From the NCBI GenBank assembly GCA_029931535.1, contig JAQPZY010001610.1, positions 4,377,501-4,441,500 of the forward strand: DNA of 64,000 bases, written 5' to 3'. Source of the DNA: Margaritifera margaritifera (Eukaryota > Mollusca > Bivalvia > Unionida > Margaritiferidae). Below, piece by piece: positions 23,363 through 35,396 of the stretch. The notes under the pieces were generated by a model that worked only from the letters and a program-made list of their open reading frames with translations, was not told the DNA's origin and did not search any database. The position numbers and the translations under genes were made by a program. Numbering within the stretch: position 1 is the first letter of the stretch; each line of letters opens with the position of its first letter.

Positions 23363-25050
23363 AATTCACACTGGATACAAAACTACAGGATGGTATACAT
23401 ATGTAAATTCACACTGGGGATACAAAACTACAGAATGGTATACATATGTAAATTCACACTGGATACAAAACTACCAAATGGTATACATATGTAAATTCAC
23501 ACTGGATACAAAACTACCAAATGGTATACATATCAAACTGGATACAAAACTACAGAATGGTATACATATGTAAATTCACACTGGATACAAAACTACAGAA
23601 TGGTATACATATGTAAATTCACACTGGATACAAAACTACAGAATGGTATACATATTTAAATTCACACTGGATATAAAACTACAGAATGGTATACATATGC
23701 AAATTCACACTGGGGATACAAAACTACAGAATGGTATACACATGTAAATTCAAACTGGATACAAAACTACAGAATGGTATACATATGTAAATTCACACTG
23801 GATACAAAACTACCAAATGGTATACATATGTAAATTCACACTGGATACAAAACTACAGAATGGTATACATATCAAACTGGATACAAAATTACAGAATGGT
23901 ATACATCTGTAAATTCACACTGGATACAAAACTACAGAATGGTATACGTATGTAAATTCACACTGGATACAAAATTACAGAATGGTATACATATGTAAAT
24001 TAACACTGGATACAAAACTACAGAATGGTATACATATCAAACTGGATACAAAACTACAGAATGGTATACGTATGTAAATTCACACTGGATACAAAACTAC
24101 AGAATGGTATATGTATGTAAATTCACACTAGATACAAAACTACAGAATGGTATACATATCAAACTGGATACAAAACTACAGAATGGTATACGTATGTAAA
24201 TTCACACTGGATACAAAACTACAGAACGGTATACATATGTAAATTCACACTGGATACAAAACTACTGAATGGTATACATATGTAAATTCACACTAGATAC
24301 AAAACTACAGAATGGTATACATATCAAACTGGATACAAAACTACAGAATAGTATACATATGTAATTCACACTGGGGATACAAAACTACAGAATGGTATAC
24401 ATATCAAACTGGATACAAAACTACAGAATGGTATACATATGTAAATTCACACTGGATACAAAACTACAGAATGGAATACATATGTAAATTCACACTGGAT
24501 ACAAAACTACAGAATGGTATACATAAGTAAATTCACACTAGATACAAAACTACAGAATGGTATACATATCAAACTGGATACAAAACTACAGAATGGTATA
24601 CATATGTAAATTCACACTGGGGATACAAAACTACAGAATGGTATACATATTTAAATTCACACTGGATACAAAACTACCAAATGGTATACATATGTAAATT
24701 CAAACTGGATACAAAACTACAGAATGGTATACATATGTAAATTCACACTGGATACAAAGCTACAGAATGGTATACATATGTAAATTCACACTGGATACAA
24801 AACTACAGACTGGTATACATATGTAAATTCACACTGGATACAAAATTACAGAATGGTATACATATGTAAATTCACACTGGATACAAAACTACAGAATGAA
24901 ATACATATGTAAATTCACACTGGATACAAAACTACAGAATGATATACATGTACATATGTAAATTCACACTGGATACAAAACTACAGAATGATATACATGT
25001 ACATATGTAAATTCACACTGGATACAAAACTACAGAATGGTATACATATG
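23363..25050. repeat. 43 bp tandem array, about 40 copies
   Basis: Unit CTGGATACAAAACTACAGAA then TGGTATACATATGTAAATTC and ACA. A shorter variant jumps from CATATCAAA straight to CTGGATAC, and others have CTGGGGATAC. The short variants recur at intervals, suggesting block duplication. Confidence 0.96.
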
Positions 25051-25118
25051 TATGCCTGATGTCAGTAATATCAACCAAGTTCCTGAACAAACAATTCTTC
25101 TGAAGCTGTTGAACGAGT

Positions 25119-25300
<182 letters not shown>

Positions 25301-25505
25301 AACAAACATGAGGCATACCACATGGGAAAATCATCAAAGCATAAGAAAAAAACAATATGCAGATGTTCCCTGATGCCCTGATATAAATAATATCTTCCAA
25401 TTTCAGGTCCCAGTTTCTCTAAACATCTCAAAATTTCTTCCTCAAATTGAGATTTATGAATATCTTTCCTACTGCTTAGTCGTTAATAATGAATTTTTCA
25501 CAAAA

Positions 25506-25732
25506 CATTCAATGGGCATCAGGGATTAACATTCAATGGGCATCAGAGATTAACATTCAATGGGCATCAGGGATTAACATTCAATGGGCATCAGGGATTA
25601 ATATTCAATGGGCATCAGGGATTAAAATACATTCGTAATATCTTACAGAATATTCAATGGGCATCAGGGATTAACATTCAATGGGCATCAGGGATTAACA
25701 TTCAATGGGCATCAGGGAATAAAATACATATA
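25506..25732. repeat. 24 bp tandem repeat, about 8 copies with one interruption
   Basis: Unit CATTCAATGGGCATCAGGGA then TTAA. Interrupted at about 25624-25650. Confidence 0.93.
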
Positions 25733-25799
25733 TCTTACATTTTCTTGATAAGATTCTTGTTTTATCTCTGAAGAAATGTTGGGGATGTCCTAAACTCTC

Positions 25800-25943
25800 T
25801 TTTTCAACAATACAAAGGTTTCCAGGTGTTCAATTTTAAACCCGATTTTTCAACAATACAAAGGTTTCCAGGTGTTCAATTTTAAACCCAATTTTTCAAC
25901 AACACAAAGGTTTCCAGGTGTTCAATTTTAAAACTGATTTTTC
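25800..25943. repeat. 45 bp tandem repeat, 3 copies
   Basis: Unit contains TTTTTCAACAATACAAAGGT and GTGTTCAATTTTAAACC. Confidence 0.92.
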
Positions 25944-26742
25944 ATCTTTTCCATTATCTATACATCATATTAAAAATCCTCATATCATCTGAAGTATCAT
26001 GAGCAATATAATGTAAGATCTCAATTTGAGAAATTTAGTGAAAAACAATATTGTTCAGCACTAAACATTCAATTGTATATATTCTAATAAAATCATAAAA
26101 ATAATTTATTGTTGGATCCTGAAAAATTATCTGACATTGAAAAGATGTTTCAACAGCAAAAATCTGGAGCCCAAAAGATTTCTGGGACTTGGCCATGGTT
26201 CCTCTCCTGTTTCTGGAATTTAAACCATGGTAGTATACATCTATTAAATTATGTTATGCCGACTTATTCTCTATGGCAGTTGTGTTTTGTTCACTCATTG
26301 TGCTTTCCAGCAATATGCAGTATACAAAAATATCCTAGGAATCACATGCTCACAACTGAATTTGTTACGCCCCCCCCCCCCTTGTCAGATTTCATCACAA
26401 AAACTTAGACTCCCTCATATATGATGTTACAAAGTTTTGCACCCCCCTGATAAAAAATTTCAAAAATAAAATTGGTTTGAAATCACTTTGTATTAGAAAA
26501 ACACAATAATATAACACTGCATTCTGAATTATTTCATACTTATAAACAAAATATCTTGATCAATTCAGGTTTAGTCCCCTGGAACCTATACTAACGAGAA
26601 CAATTATGGTTATGTTTTTGCGACATCACATTTTTCAAAACCCCCCTATCCCCCATCATCACACAAGTTAGACCCCCCCCCCTCGGTACATTATGTCATA
26701 TTTGAATGACCCCCCCCCCCCAAAGACAACCACTAAGTGCAC
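25944..26742. other. Unique intron with four C-runs
   Basis: C-runs of 7 to 11 at about 26371, 26640, 26673 and 26710 on the plus strand. The 99-codon open frame at 26109-26408 has no family motif and runs into a C-tract (PPPPP). Confidence 0.5.
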
Positions 26743-26900
26743 TGAGTTTGCTCTGACCTTTCCCACCCTTTTCGATATTCTGACATTTATATTGGCATCA
26801 TATGTGGTGTCTCAAAGCAGCAGGCTAATGTGTTGGAATTATTTATGTTGTGATAAATGTCAAAATATCTAAAATGGGGTGGGGGAGGTCAGAGGAAACT
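26743..26900. mobile_element. Small inverted-repeat element (MITE-like), copy 1
   Basis: The left end GAGTTTGCTCTGACC pairs with the right end GGTCAGAGGAAACT. The pairing extends inward (CCCACCC...ATATTCTGACATTTAT against ATAAATGTCAAAATATC...GGGGTGGG). The same ends occur at 30743-30823. Confidence 0.75.
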
Positions 26901-27623
26901 AAAATTACTGAGTACATTGTCACCAGTGAGTCAAAACCTTCTTTCAAATTCAGTTGTAGAGGCCTACTTGATGATGATGGATTCTACGTGAGAAGTATGT
27001 CTGAAGAAGAATTGTATCTATTACTTGAGGAATAAATTATTTTTATGATTGTCACTTTCTTGCTTTATGTCAGCTAAAATTCTGATACTATACAAGCTGT
27101 TTCAAATGTGGTGTCTCAAAGTAGCAGGCTGTGTTGGAATCATTTCACAAATTGCTATTTAAATCGAAGTATACAAGAATTTTATAAGGTCAGAACTATA
27201 GATAGCCATTTACATGTACACATTCATTCAAACTGATGACTTGCATTTATGTGAGGACACAATTTCCTGTCAAGCCATGGTGGGGTGGGGGTGGGGTTGG
27301 CTTTTTAAAAACCCAAATTCATTGAATTTAGCATAAATTTGCTCTTATATCATGTATAAGTATAGAAAGTGAGTGATTTAACAGTTCACTTATAAGTGCA
27401 GTATACTTCATTAATAAGTGAAATACCTAATTGCATATAAAATCCTAATCATTCATCTGCATGTCACTAATAAGTGACATATAAGTGTAGTGAATTATAC
27501 CTAATTAACATATGAAATACCTAATTTGCATACATGAATAAAATCCCTAATCCTTCACCTATATGTCACTTATTAGTGATGAATATATTACCTGTAAGCC
27601 ATTACAAGTTATTTTTGTACAGG
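26901..27623. other. Intronic DNA with a partial echo of the neighbouring element
   Basis: GTGGTGTCTCAAAGTAGCAG at about 27109 repeats 26806 with one change. 27390-27590 holds a loose direct repeat with CACTAATAAGTGACATATAA-type inverted words. There is an open frame at 26850-27035, partly inside the MITE, with no recognised motif. Confidence 0.45.
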
Positions 27624-27975
27624 TATGGCTAGGTGTAAGTGCAAGCTAGCTTTGATACTAATGGTGCAGGAACCTAATGCTGTATGCATGCTGTCAATGA
27701 CATGCTTATGGCTAGGTGTATACTGCAAGCTAGCTTTGATACTTATGGTGGATCAACCTAATGCTGTATACATGCTGGTAATGAGATGCTTATGGCTAGG
27801 TGTATACTGCAAGCAAGCTTTGATACTGATGGTGGATCAACCTAATGCTGTATACATGCTGGTAATGAGATACTTATGGCTAGGTATACTGCAAGCTAGC
27901 TTTGATACTGATGGTGGATCAACCTAATGCTGTATGCATGCTGGTAATGAGATACTTATGGCTAGCTTTGATGCT
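27624..27975. repeat. 83 bp tandem repeat, about 4.3 copies
   Basis: TATGGCTAGG recurs at 27624, 27707, 27791 and 27875. Units carry CAAGCTAGCTTTGATACTGA and AACCTAATGCTGTATACATG. Confidence 0.93.
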
Positions 27976-28349
27976 GATGGAACATTACTCTATTTAATCT
28001 GATGTATAAACAAATCCTAATACTCTGCTATAATCCTGTCAAAGCCCACACCTTGTGTATTCCCTTTATCACAGATCCTTCTGAATTACACTCTAAAATT
28101 TACAAACTGACTGTAAACGACCATTAAGAAGTGGAACAATGATAATGATTTCATTTTTTTTTGTTTTTTGGCTGGTCAACTGAAGCTAAGTAAATAAAAC
28201 AATGGAAAAGTTTACATATACCTTGTTGTTAGTATAAATACAGTATTTTCTATTCTATGATTTCTGATGTGAAACATGAAGATCAAAGTTACTTAATAAC
28301 TGAACTGCATATTTTACACGATTCATGAAGTCATGAAGCTTGAAAATTA

Positions 28350-28699
28350 ATTACACACTGCATGAACACAGTGAAGCGAAGGCCATTCATGCATAATGTG
28401 TAATTCATTTCCAAGCTTCCTGGTTACATGAACACAGTGAAGCAAAAGCCATTCATGCATAATGTGTAATTCATTTCCAAGCATCATGGTTACATGAACA
28501 CAGTGAAGCAAAGGCCATTCATGCATAATGTGTAATTCATTTCCAAGCATCATGGTTACATGAACACAGTGAAGCAAAGGCCATTCATGCATAATGTGTA
28601 ATTCATTTCCAAGCATCATGGTTACATGAACACAGTGAAGTAAAGGCCATTCATGCATAATGTGTAAATTCATTTCCAAGCATCATGGTTACATGAACA
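28350..28699. repeat. 66 bp tandem repeat, about 5.3 copies
   Basis: Unit contains TTACATGAACACAGTGAAGC, AAAGGCCATTCATGCATAAT and TCATTTCCAAGCATCATGG. Confidence 0.95.
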
Positions 28700-29425
28700 C
28701 TGTAAAATATTAATTTAAGTTCTTACAAATGCCAATAGTTATAAAAATAAAAACAAATCTTAAGAAATAAATAATAGAACTACATGTACATGTATAACCA
28801 AGCCATTTTACAAATATTGTCAAAGAACACAAGAAAGGCACATAGATATATAAGTAGTTCCTTTCTGGTGTTATCAACTAATAACTTATAGTATTCTGTG
28901 ACACATGATATGACTTTAACCAGTCTAAATTATATATATACATGAACTGTAGTTAATGCATTCAGTCTTATCAAAATAAATTAATGGGAAATTTATCACT
29001 ATGTAAATTATGTTAGCCTTTCCCCTGAAAGTGAATACTGCAATATGTTATTTTATTTATTTTACACACTGTATTTTATTTAAATTTTGAATGTTATAAA
29101 TTATTTTCTCAGGACCCTAAATGTAATCTACAAATTTTCTTTAAAAAAAAGTTCTTTACAAAAAACAAAACAAAAAAGTTAGGAGACAAAATGTAATTAA
29201 AATTTTTGGGATTGATGGTTTATGAAAAATTAAAGAGTACAGACCATATTATTTTTTCGAGTTCAGTTACTTCATTAAATTCATGCAAATGTTATGGTGA
29301 TGAAGATATGAGATTATAGTATTTGACCAATGAAAATACTGAAAAAAAGCATTACTGAAAATACTGAAAATAATCACTCTTGTATGTCTGTTATATCAAT
29401 AAAAAATAAATATTTGATATTTTAA
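28700..29425. other. Intronic DNA, no recognised feature
   Basis: Strongly AT-rich, unique. Confidence 0.4.
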
Positions 29426-29743
29426 TCTCTGACAACTTCTGGTAAGCGTTATACTTATCTCTGACAACTTCTGGTAAGCGTTATACTTATCTCTGACAAC
29501 TTCTGGTAAGCGTTATACTAATCTCTGACAACTTCTGGTAAGCGTTATACTTATCTCTGACAACTTCTGGTAAGCGTTATACTTATCTCTGACAACTTCT
29601 GGTAAGCGTTATACTTATCTCTGACAACTTCTAGTAAGCATTATACTTATCTCTGACAACTTCTGGTAAGCGTTATACTTATCTCTGACAACTTCTGGTA
29701 AGCGTTATACTAATCTCTGACAACTTCTGGTAAGCGTTATACT
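29426..29743. repeat. 32 bp tandem repeat, 10 copies
   Basis: Unit TCTCTGACAACTTCTGGTAA then GCGTTATACTTA, almost invariant (one copy has CTAGTAAGCA). Confidence 0.96.
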
Positions 29744-30552
29744 TCTGAATGTGTTAATTGATATAGTAGCAGTCATTTGCTTTAAATTTGAAATCTGAGA
29801 AACTATGGATTCAACCCTAAGGGAGTTTTCACTATCTAGCCAGATACCGAGATAGACTGGTTGTATCAAATTAAAATCCCTAACAATGATCACAATGTTA
29901 GCTGATTAACCATCAGAATTGGTTTCTGTTCTACTAGCAAATCAAACACATACATTCATTAATATTTAAACATCCTTTAGCATGAAGTCTTCATAATTCA
30001 CAGCACAAAAAAAACTTTCTGATGATCAAATTATCCGCCATTCAGAAACCTTGGTTCGAGATTAAAATATAAAATATTTATTTTTTATTGGTGTGATGCG
30101 AGTCCATGCGTCATATAGGAACCAATGTTACCACATCACTGTTGCAATAAAAATAGCAGAAAACATAACATGAGAAAGAAAAACACATGTGTGTGTGTGT
30201 GTGTGTGACAAGTCCAAAACTTACGGAACCTGTCTCTTCTAACATTTAAAATTGCAAATAATTAAAAATACTCAAATGAACTGCTGGATAGATAGCCTCT
30301 TTTCCATATCAGTCTGTCTCATGCGACTCTAATTGCCATTCTCTCTCTCTCTCATATACACAGTTGATGAGAAACATGCATACATACACACTGCCATGAA
30401 TTAATGTAGTCTTTTCATGCATTCTTTGTCTTTCACTAATGGTATGTAAACAGAGTTCAGCACTAGGTTAGAAAATCCTACCATAATCTCTTTTGAGTTT
30501 CTCTCTCTCTCTCTCTTATTAGTATTCAATGTTTGTAAGTTCATCGACAATA
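29744..30552. other. Unique intron with short microsatellites
   Basis: (GT)n at 30188-30208 and (CT)n at about 30342 and 30502. No gene signal. Confidence 0.5.
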
Positions 30553-31140
30553 ATCTGTCGGTTTAATAGTGGTCTGTTCATCCACCTGTCTGTGATTACC
30601 CATCTGTCTGTTTAGTAGTGCTCTGTTCATCTACCTGTCTGTGTTTACCCATCTGTCTGTTTAATAGTGTTCTGTTCATCTACCTGTCTGTGTTTACCCA
30701 TCTGTCTGTTTAATAGTGGTCTGTTCATCTACCTGTCTGTGTCCGAGTTTCCTCTGACCCTTCCCACCCCATTTTAGATATTTTGACATTTATGTTGGGG
30801 TGTCAGGATCAGAGGAAACTCGGGCTACTACATGTCTGTGTTTACCCATCTGTCTGTTTAGTAGTGGTCTGTTCATCTACCTGTCTGTGTTTACCCATCT
30901 GTCTGTTTAGTAATGGTCTGTTCATCTACCTGTCTGTACCCATCTGTCTGTTTAGTAGTGGTCTATTCATCTATCTATCAGTGATTATCCATCTGTCTGT
31001 TTAGTAATGGTCTGTTCATCTACCTGTCTGTACCCATCTGTCTGTTTAGTAGTGGTCTGTTCATTTACCTGTCTGTGATTACCCATTTGTCTGTTTAGTA
31101 TTGGTCTGTTCATCTACCTGTTAGTGTTTAACCATGTGTC
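30553..31140. repeat. 49 bp tandem repeat, about 10 copies, interrupted by a MITE
   Basis: Unit contains TGTCTGTTTAGTAGTGGTCT and GTTCATCTACCTGTCTGTG. Two shorter copies lack GTTTAC. The element at 30743-30823 sits inside. Confidence 0.93.
30743..30823. mobile_element. 81 bp MITE, copy 2, inside a tandem array
   Basis: Perfect 15 bp terminal inverted repeats: CCGAGTTTCCTCTGA at 30743-30757 and its complement at 30809-30823. The interior shares CCCACCCCATTTTAGATATT with the 26743 copy (in reverse). The flanks resemble each other (CTACCTGTCTGTGT left, CTACATGTCTGTGT right), but the array itself could explain that. Confidence 0.82.
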
Positions 31141-31169
31141 TATCCATTAGTAATCTTTTGTTTCTCTGT

Positions 31170-32095
31170 CATCACCTGTAAAATCTATTTCTTTGTTTCA
31201 AATTTTAATGTTTGAATTCATGTACATCACCTGTAAAATCTATTTCTTTGTTTCAAATTTTAATGTTTGAATTCATGTACATCACCTGTAAAATCTATTT
31301 CTTTGTTTGAGTTCATGTACATCACCTGTAAAATCTATTTCTTTGTTTCAAATTTTAATGTTTGAATTCATGTGCATCACCTGTAAAATCTATTTCTTTG
31401 TTTCAAATTTTAATGTTTGAATTCATGTACATCACCTGTAAAATCTATTTCTTTGTTTCAAATTTTAATGTTTGAATACATGTGCATCACCTGTAAAATC
31501 TATTTCTTTGTTTCAAATTTTAATGTTTGATTTCATGTACATCACCTATAAAATCTATTTCTTTGTTTCAAATTTTAATGTTTGAATTCATGTACATCAC
31601 CTATAAAATATATTTCTTTGTTTCAAATTTTAATGTTTGAATTCATGTGCATCACCTGTAAAATCTATTTCTTTGTTTCAAATTTTAATGTTTGAATTCA
31701 TGTGCATCACCTGTAAAATCTATTTCTTTGTTTCAAATTTTAATGTTTGAATTCATGTGCATCACCTGTAAAATCTATTTCTTTGTTTCAAATTTTAATG
31801 TTTGATTTCATGTACATCACCTATAAAATCTATTTCTTTGTTTCAAATTTTAATGTTTGAATTCATGTGCATCACCTGTAAAATCTATTTCTTTGTTTCA
31901 AATTTTAATGTTTGAATTCATGTGCATCAGCTGTAAAATCTATTTCTTTGTTTCAAATTTTAATGTTTGAATTCATGTGCATCACCTGTAAAATCTATTT
32001 CTTTGTTTCAAATTTTAATGTTTGAATTCATGTGCATCACCTGTAAAATCTATTTTTTTGTTTCAAATTTTAATGTTTGAATTCATGTATATCAA
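31170..32095. repeat. 55 bp tandem repeat, about 17 copies
   Basis: Unit contains ATCACCTGTAAAATCTATTT, CTTTGTTTCAAATTTTAATG and TTTGAATTCATGT. One copy is shortened near 31300. Confidence 0.96.
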
Positions 32096-32139
32096 AATCC
32101 AGAAGCCTATAGTAATTATATTATCTGTCCATCACTTAT

Positions 32140-32353
32140 TACCATATTTACTTGCATATAACTTGGATCTAACTGCATAGACCATTATCTGCCATTGCAT
32201 AATGCATCAGCAGATCTGGGTCTATGTAGTTTGTGTTGAGCACTCAGTAGAACAAACAAAAGAGACCCTAATCTGCTGATGCATTATGTGATGGCAGATC
32301 AGAGTCTATACTTTTTGTAGTTCGGCTTGATTTATACACAAATATATGTGGTA
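32140..32353. mobile_element. Foldback element, copy 3
   Basis: Ends TACCATATTTACTTGC and ACAAATATATGTGGTA. The arms contain AGCAGATCTGGGTCTATGTA and TGATGGCAGATCAGAGTCTA. Confidence 0.82.
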
Positions 32354-32414
32354 GCATGTATGTCAGTCCATCAACGCAAATTTGGACAACGAGTAGAGAC
32401 TGACAATCATATTA

Positions 32415-32901
32415 CACAGTCTGATATCAGTCTGAAACCAGTCTTAATGGTATGCTAAACTCTTTTGACACAGTCTGATGTCAGTCTGAAACCAATCTTA
32501 CTGGTATGCTAAACTCTTTTGACACAATCTGATGTCAGTCTGAAACCAATCTTACTGGTATGCTAAACTCTTTTGACACAATCTGATATCAATCTGAAAC
32601 CAGTCTTAATGGTATGCTAAACTCTTTTGACACAATCTGATATCAGTCTGAAACCAGTCTTAATGGTATGCTAAACTCTTTTGACACAATCTGATATCAG
32701 TCTGAAACCAGTCTTAATGGTATGCTAAACTCTTTTGACACAATCTGATATCAGTCTGAAACCAGTCTTAATGGTATGCTAAACTCTTTTGACACAGTCT
32801 GATGTCAGTCTGAAACCAATCTTACTGGTATGCTAAACTCTTTTGACACAGTCTGATGTCAGTCTGAAACCAATCTTCCTGGTATGCTAAACCCTTTTAA
32901 G
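32415..32901. repeat. 54 bp tandem repeat, 9 copies
   Basis: Unit contains CACAATCTGATATCAGTCTG and AAACCAGTCTTAATGGTATG. Two sub-variants (GATATC...AATGG and GATGTC...ACTGG) occur in runs. Confidence 0.95.
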
Positions 32902-33002
32902 CTTCACATTTTCTTATTGTTTTGATATGTAATTTTGACAATGTTCTGTCCTTATTTCTAAATATTTCACTTACTTTGCATCTGTATCCATAAACTCTGC
33001 AC

Positions 33003-33119
33003 TGGTTGTCTGTATTGTGTCTACATTACAGTGGTTGTCTGTATTCTGTCTACATTGCAATGGTTGTCTGTATTGTGTCTACATTGCAGTGGTTGTCTGT
33101 ATTGTGTCTACATTGCAGA
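33003..33119. repeat. 29 bp tandem repeat, 4 copies
   Basis: Unit TGGTTGTCTGTATTGTGTCT then ACATTGCAG. Confidence 0.93.
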
Positions 33120-33594
33120 TTTAGACTTGCAAGAATGCATTTAAAATACAAATTCTAGCATGAATGAATCTGTAATCTCGAATCACATAAAACTAAAATT
33201 TGTCCCTAATTTTTAATGAAAACCCTTAGAGGGCACTAAAAAATGGCATATGATAAACTTTTTAAAAAAAATCTCAGTAATTTTTTATATCAGGGAACAA
33301 ATGCATTCGAAGTATATTGTCACATTTGTGACAAATATCCCTCTTACTTATAACTATTTTTGGGGTAAAAAATCTTTGTTCAAATAGGTAAAATTGCAAG
33401 ATTTACAAATACAAAGTTGAAGAAAAAAAAGGTAATGTACAAATACAAAACATACATACCCTTGCACACATACATGTACTTGAAATCTCTTTAAAGACGA
33501 GGAGTTGTAAATAACAGAGTTTAAATGATTACAGTATTGAGAATTACAACAAGTAAACAAGAGCACTGTGAATGGTACATTATATCCTCACCCC
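33120..33594. other. Intronic DNA, no recognised feature
   Basis: Unique AT-rich sequence. The 70-codon minus-strand frame at 33354 shows no motif. Confidence 0.4.
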
Positions 33595-34640
33595 ATGTTT
33601 AATAGCCCTCTGTGTAAACACTAGTAGGGCATGGTTGACTCTGGAGATTACTGACTAACAGGTTTTGATGACCTTGACATTTAGTCAAGGCATAGTCTTG
33701 AACTCAACTTACTGTGTTTTCTTATTAGACTTGTCATAACTTTGACTGTTGACCTTTAGACTGCAATTTCTTTCATATGCTAAGTGCAAGCCATATGCAA
33801 AGGTTGGTCAAAGAACTTACTCTAGAACAAAAGTTATTGTGCAAAACCCATTTTTATTTGAGTCACAATGACCTTGATCTTTCACATATTGACCCTAAAT
33901 CAATAAGCCTTTTTCACCTTAAGTGCAAGCCTTACACACATTTTAGTTGAGATATATGGTCTAGAATAAAAGTTATTATACAAAAAACATTTTTCTTTTT
34001 CAGAATGACCTTGACATTTGACCTTTTGACCACAAAATCAACAGGTTTCTTTCTTATCCAAAGTGTAAGCTTATCCACAAACACTAGTGAAGGCATAGAG
34101 ATGAAAAATGAAGTTTTTGTGCAGGAATCATTTTTGGTTTTCAACCATAGTGACCTTGACCTCTGAAGCCCAAAGTCAATAGACTTCTTCCATTCTCCAA
34201 GTTCAAGGTATGCAAAAGTTTAGTCCAGGTCTGTGATGTAGAACTAAAATTATTGCGCAAAGCCATTTTTCTTATTTCAGTCACATCACTTTGATCTTTG
34301 ATCTTTCGACCCACAAATGAATAGGTTTCTTCCATATGCTAACTGCAAGCCCTCCATAAAGTTTGGTCCAGGTCTGTTATGTAGAACTAATGATATTGTG
34401 CTGAACCATTTTCTTCTTTCCGTCATACTGACCTTGACCATAACCTATTGACCCCAAAATCAATAAGCCTCTTCTTCCTACCAAAAGCAAGCCATCCACA
34501 AAGTTTGGTAAAGGTAGATGGTGTAAAACTAAAGTTATTGTGCAGAAAACAAAAAGGTAACAGATGGATGTACATATGGTCATATGGAAGGATGTGTGGA
34601 CATACATATGGACAGAGAAATTCATAACATTATATGATCC
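33595..34640. repeat. Diverged ~137 bp tandem family (TGACCTTGACC type), about 7 copies
   Basis: TGACCTTGAC recurs near 33670, 33870, 34004, 34150 and 34430. Each is followed by a TTTGACC or TTGACCCCAAA word, TTCTTCC and AAAGTTTGGT. I associate this family with molluscan genomes. The copies are too diverged for recent expansion. Confidence 0.8.
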
Positions 34641-34934
34641 ATCTTTTGGCAGGCATATAACAACAGCATACTGATTGTGAATTTGCATGGTCATATAAAA
34701 ACTGTAACTAATTTGTCATGTCAAATAGCTACATTATTAAGGCATATAAACAAAATTTAAAAATATACAGATTGCAAAAAAGTAAAGTGTCCTAGTTAGC
34801 CATATATAATTTAAATATCACTGCATATATTATTGTGTAATATCAGAACAAAAATATCTTTTTCTAAATCAGGCCAATGTATTTTAAACCATGCAAATTA
34901 ATTAAAAAAATATTAAGATATATTTTTCTATTTG

Positions 34935-34985
<51 letters not shown>

Positions 34986-34999
34986 TTAATAATAATAAA
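34935..34999. repeat. (AAT)n microsatellite
   Basis: About 20 triplets with one break near 34984. Confidence 0.96.
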
Positions 35000-35396
35000 T
35001 TACTTTATTTATATAATAAGCACAATTGATCAACAAACCAATCTTCTATGAGGACTTCTACAGTTACATTCTTAAAAGATAAGATAAGAATTCTTTATTT
35101 CAGACTGCATGGTCCATACATCTAAATTAAAATATAAAATATAGAAGTATTTTAAACATAAAAGATCATAGATGTCTTATGTACAAATATACAGAGCCAT
35201 CTATAACTACAGAATGTGTATGTCATTGTTAAGAACAAAATTATGTAAGACATTTAAAGAATAATTTGTTACATCTATCTATAATCTATATGATGTACAA
35301 TTTTTACAAGTCATTAAACATCAAGGCTACTAAACTAGATAAATTTGATCTACTACATGTACTAATATAAGCCATGCACAAGGCATTACATATAAG

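Noticed and set aside
23363..25050. Possible CRISPR-like array of regular repeats
   Set aside because: There are no unique spacers, the repeats are directly adjacent, and the setting is a eukaryotic intron.
26850..27035. 61-codon frame ending EEELYLLLEE
   Set aside because: Its first part overlaps a MITE end and there is no splice or homology support.
33932..34694. Several minus-strand frames of 64-105 codons
   Set aside because: They lie in the diverged 137 bp TGACCTTGACC repeat family and are by-products of it.
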